Notes under the pieces: generated by a model | What the model saw: only the letters and a program-made list of their open reading frames with translations | What the model was told of the DNA's origin: nothing | Databases searched by the model: none | Assembly (NCBI RefSeq): GCF_000160035.2 | Contig: NZ_KI535367.1 | Coordinates: 527,393 to 591,392 of the forward strand | Direction of reading: 5' to 3' | From: Catonella morbi ATCC 51271 | GTDB taxonomy: Bacteria > Bacillota > Clostridia > Lachnospirales > Lachnospiraceae | Length of the DNA stretch: 64,000 nt | Shown here: positions 62,747-64,000 of the stretch, piece by piece | Numbering within the stretch: the first letter of the stretch is position 1 | Layout: each line of letters begins with the position of its first letter | Position numbers and translations under genes: made by a program

Positions 62747-63604
62747 TTATTTTATAGTATTTTCATTTACTATATTAAACAGTTTTTCATACTTTTTCTT
62801 TTCGCTATCAAGGCACACAAGATAATAATCTGTATAACATTCCGGATCTGCAAGTTTCACATTGATTCTTCCCGGCATTGTTTCATTTCGGTTAATAAAA
62901 TAGCTGGAAGTGAAGGTAGGATACTCTGAATGGGCAGCAATTTCAATAAAAGATGATTCTTCTATCTGTAGCAGATATTTACTGTTAGGAGTTTTTTCTC
63001 TATGCATGTCTGCCCAAAACCCTATCTGAGAAAGCAAAAGTATGGATAAGCCGTCTAAGTCCTTTAGGTATAACTGAGGATAGAATGCAAGCGGATTCCC
63101 CTGTGAAAATGACATATAAAGGCTTTCACTTCCGCATTTTTTACTAAATAACTTTTCATTCTCAGGCTCATAATGGGTTATCGCGAGCTGATAAATACCC
63201 TGAAGTAAATTATCTTCAAACTTCTCATCGCTTTTCATATCGGAAGAAATCGTCATACCACTGAAAATATTATTAATAAGCGGCATCATCACAAGCTGTG
63301 GCACAGGGGCGCAATAGCCTATTGAAATCGTATGCAGGCTTCGGTCATAGGCTTTTATTTTAGTTTCAAAATCTTCTGCCAAATTAAGAAGCTGATTAGC
63401 ATATTCAGCGGCACGTACTCCTGTTGCAGTTAAAGAAAGATGATTCTTACCACGTATAAAAAGTTTAATACCAAGTTCATCCTCAAGCTGCTTCATAGAT
63501 CTTGTAAGTGTAGGCTGTGATATAAGAAGAACTTCAGCAGCAGCACTTAATGTACCATATTCATAAAAAGTAGCAAGCTGTTTCAGTAAACGTAATTCTA
63601 TCAT
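62747..63604 (-). CDS. LysR-family transcriptional regulator
   Basis: A 285-residue regulator with the LysR winged helix-turn-helix at 1-60 (TLSAAAEVLLISQPTLTRSM, then LEDELGIKLFIRG) and a C-terminal effector-binding domain (about 90-280). The length is normal. The start at 63604 follows ATAGGAGGA. No target gene lies divergent from it; the region upstream is the IS3 element end. The co-oriented 146-residue protein gene follows it. Confidence 0.87.
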   Translation of the reverse strand: MIELRLLKQLATFYEYGTLSAAAEVLLISQPTLTRSMKQLEDELGIKLFIRGKNHLSLTATGVRAAEYANQLLNLAEDFETKIKAYDRSLHTISIGYCAPVPQLVMMPLINNIFSGMTISSDMKSDEKFEDNLLQGIYQLAITHYEPENEKLFSKKCGSESLYMSFSQGNPLAFYPQLYLKDLDGLSILLLSQIGFWADMHREKTPNSKYLLQIEESSFIEIAAHSEYPTFTSSYFINRNETMPGRINVKLADPECYTDYYLVCLDSEKKKYEKLFNIVNENTIK

Positions 63605-63806
63605 TTTATCCTCCTATAACTATTCAAAAATGAATAGTAGCATCAGCTATTGATATTGTACATTAACTAGAAAACAATGTAAACTGATAATCGTAAAAGA
63701 TAAAAAACAAATTTGAAAAGGAAAATGCCTATGATTATAAATAAACCAACCCATGCTTTTTTGAACTGCTTCCCGTCAAGTAGACAATTAAAAAAATAAA
63801 AATTTT

Positions 63807-63842
63807 CTGCCATCAGATAGTTTTAATCTGGTGGCAGTTTTT
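63807..63842 (-). terminator. terminator of the IS3 transposase gene
   Basis: CTGCCATCAGAT (63807-63818) and ATCTGGTGGCAG (63826-63837) pair with one G-U and are followed by a T-run on both strands. It is inside the element, 4 bp after the transposase stop. Confidence 0.75.
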
Positions 63843-64000
63843 ATGCTGCCGCCAGATATTGTTCGTGCTTCTCGAATGGAGTTAAAATTCCCAGTTTTCG
63901 TTGTAACCGTCTGGTGTTGTAGTATTCAATGTAATCCTCTATCATTTTCACAAGAGAATCTCTGACTGTAAACCGATTGCCATAATACCGCTCACGTTTC
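63841..64000 (-). CDS. IS3-family transposase orfB, C-terminal part
   Basis: The final 52 codons of an IS3/IS150-type DDE transposase (orfB) are present, ending MIEDYIEYYNTRRLQRKLGI and LTPFEKHEQYLAAA. NTRRLQRKLG is the hallmark C-terminal motif (YN-x-R-x-h-x-x-L-g-x-x-P) of the family. The catalytic DDE core lies off the window. Confidence 0.9.
   Translation of the reverse strand, partial: KRERYYGNRFTVRDSLVKMIEDYIEYYNTRRLQRKLGILTPFEKHEQYLAAA

Larger units (their letters stand above)
63762..64000. mobile_element. IS3-family (IS150 group) insertion sequence, end fragment
   Basis: The terminal inverted repeat begins at 63762 with TGAACTGCTTCCCGTCAAGT (continuing AGACA), typical of IS3-family ends beginning TGAACTGC. 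The orfB transposase 3' end lies inside. The element continues past the window edge. No target-site duplication can be checked here. Confidence 0.8.

Noticed and set aside
1..64000. tRNA, rRNA, CRISPR arrays, known restriction-modification or other defence systems
   Set aside because: I looked for tRNA-like cloverleaf ends, rRNA segments, regularly spaced short repeats and defence-type genes; only two toxin-antitoxin pairs were found.

Overview
The window looks like a chromosomal segment of a low-GC, anaerobic Gram-positive bacterium of the class Clostridia, most likely family Lachnospiraceae. The support is: AT-rich sequence with strong GGAGG-type ribosome binding sites, an IS1182-type transposase relic of a type common in that family, class II GalT, WG-repeat and other Sec-exported surface proteins, an H-NOX chemoreceptor, a DUF3737 protein, and many ABC exporters. 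No tRNA, rRNA or CRISPR array was recognised. Genus assignment is not possible from what I can see.

Layout. 1-3.1 kb: end of an M42 aminopeptidase, a drug/metabolite-type (DMT) permease and an exported protein, all on the minus strand. 3.2-12.1 kb: a scarred mobile region. It holds an IS1182 transposase fragment, then a plus-strand cargo block: MptD-type ECF S component, EcfT, fused EcfA-EcfA, AraC regulator and two half-size ABC exporters. The block is closed by fragments of a Cys-rich KTR protein and a Tn916/Tn1549-type tyrosine integrase. A nearly identical 23-bp sequence (TTTACTAC-3 nt-TTTACTACTTTT) occurs at both edges. 12.3-15.4 kb: an orphan LacI regulator, a relic copy of the 863-1774 permease gene, a WG-repeat exported protein and a RelB/YafQ toxin-antitoxin pair.

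15.4-28.7 kb (minus): an H-NOX methyl-accepting chemoreceptor whose haem pocket residues match the O2-binding type, a second DMT permease, a PAP2 phosphatase, galT, a giant secreted subtilase, a DUF819 membrane protein, a methyltransferase and a probable SUFU-domain protein. 28.8-31.4 kb (plus): a sortase and a Na/phosphate cotransporter. 31.5-42.5 kb: four ABC systems (a MacB/FtsX-like pair with a very long coiled coil, a NatAB-like pair, and a heterodimeric exporter pair with one degenerate ATP site) interrupted by a small alarmone synthetase. 42.9-48.8 kb (minus): anti-sigma and sigma factor, a RelE/Phd toxin-antitoxin pair, a formate/nitrite channel, a DUF3737 protein and a PatB-type C-S lyase.

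49.0-53.6 kb (minus): four consecutive, separately terminated genes for small exported proteins. 54.0-61.9 kb (minus): a complete carbohydrate locus: LacI regulator, RpiB/LacAB-type isomerase, SIS-domain 6-phospho-3-hexuloisomerase, ribose-type ABC importer (binding lipoprotein, ATPase, two permeases) and a D-psicose/tagatose 3-epimerase. Two matching 14-bp LacI-type operators lie before the regulator and before the structural operon. The set resembles the E. coli allose (als) genes but has no kinase and contains an extra hexuloisomerase. It is the best candidate here for an undescribed pathway. The window ends with an unrecognised protein, a LysR regulator and the end of an IS3-family (IS150 group) element cut by the window edge.
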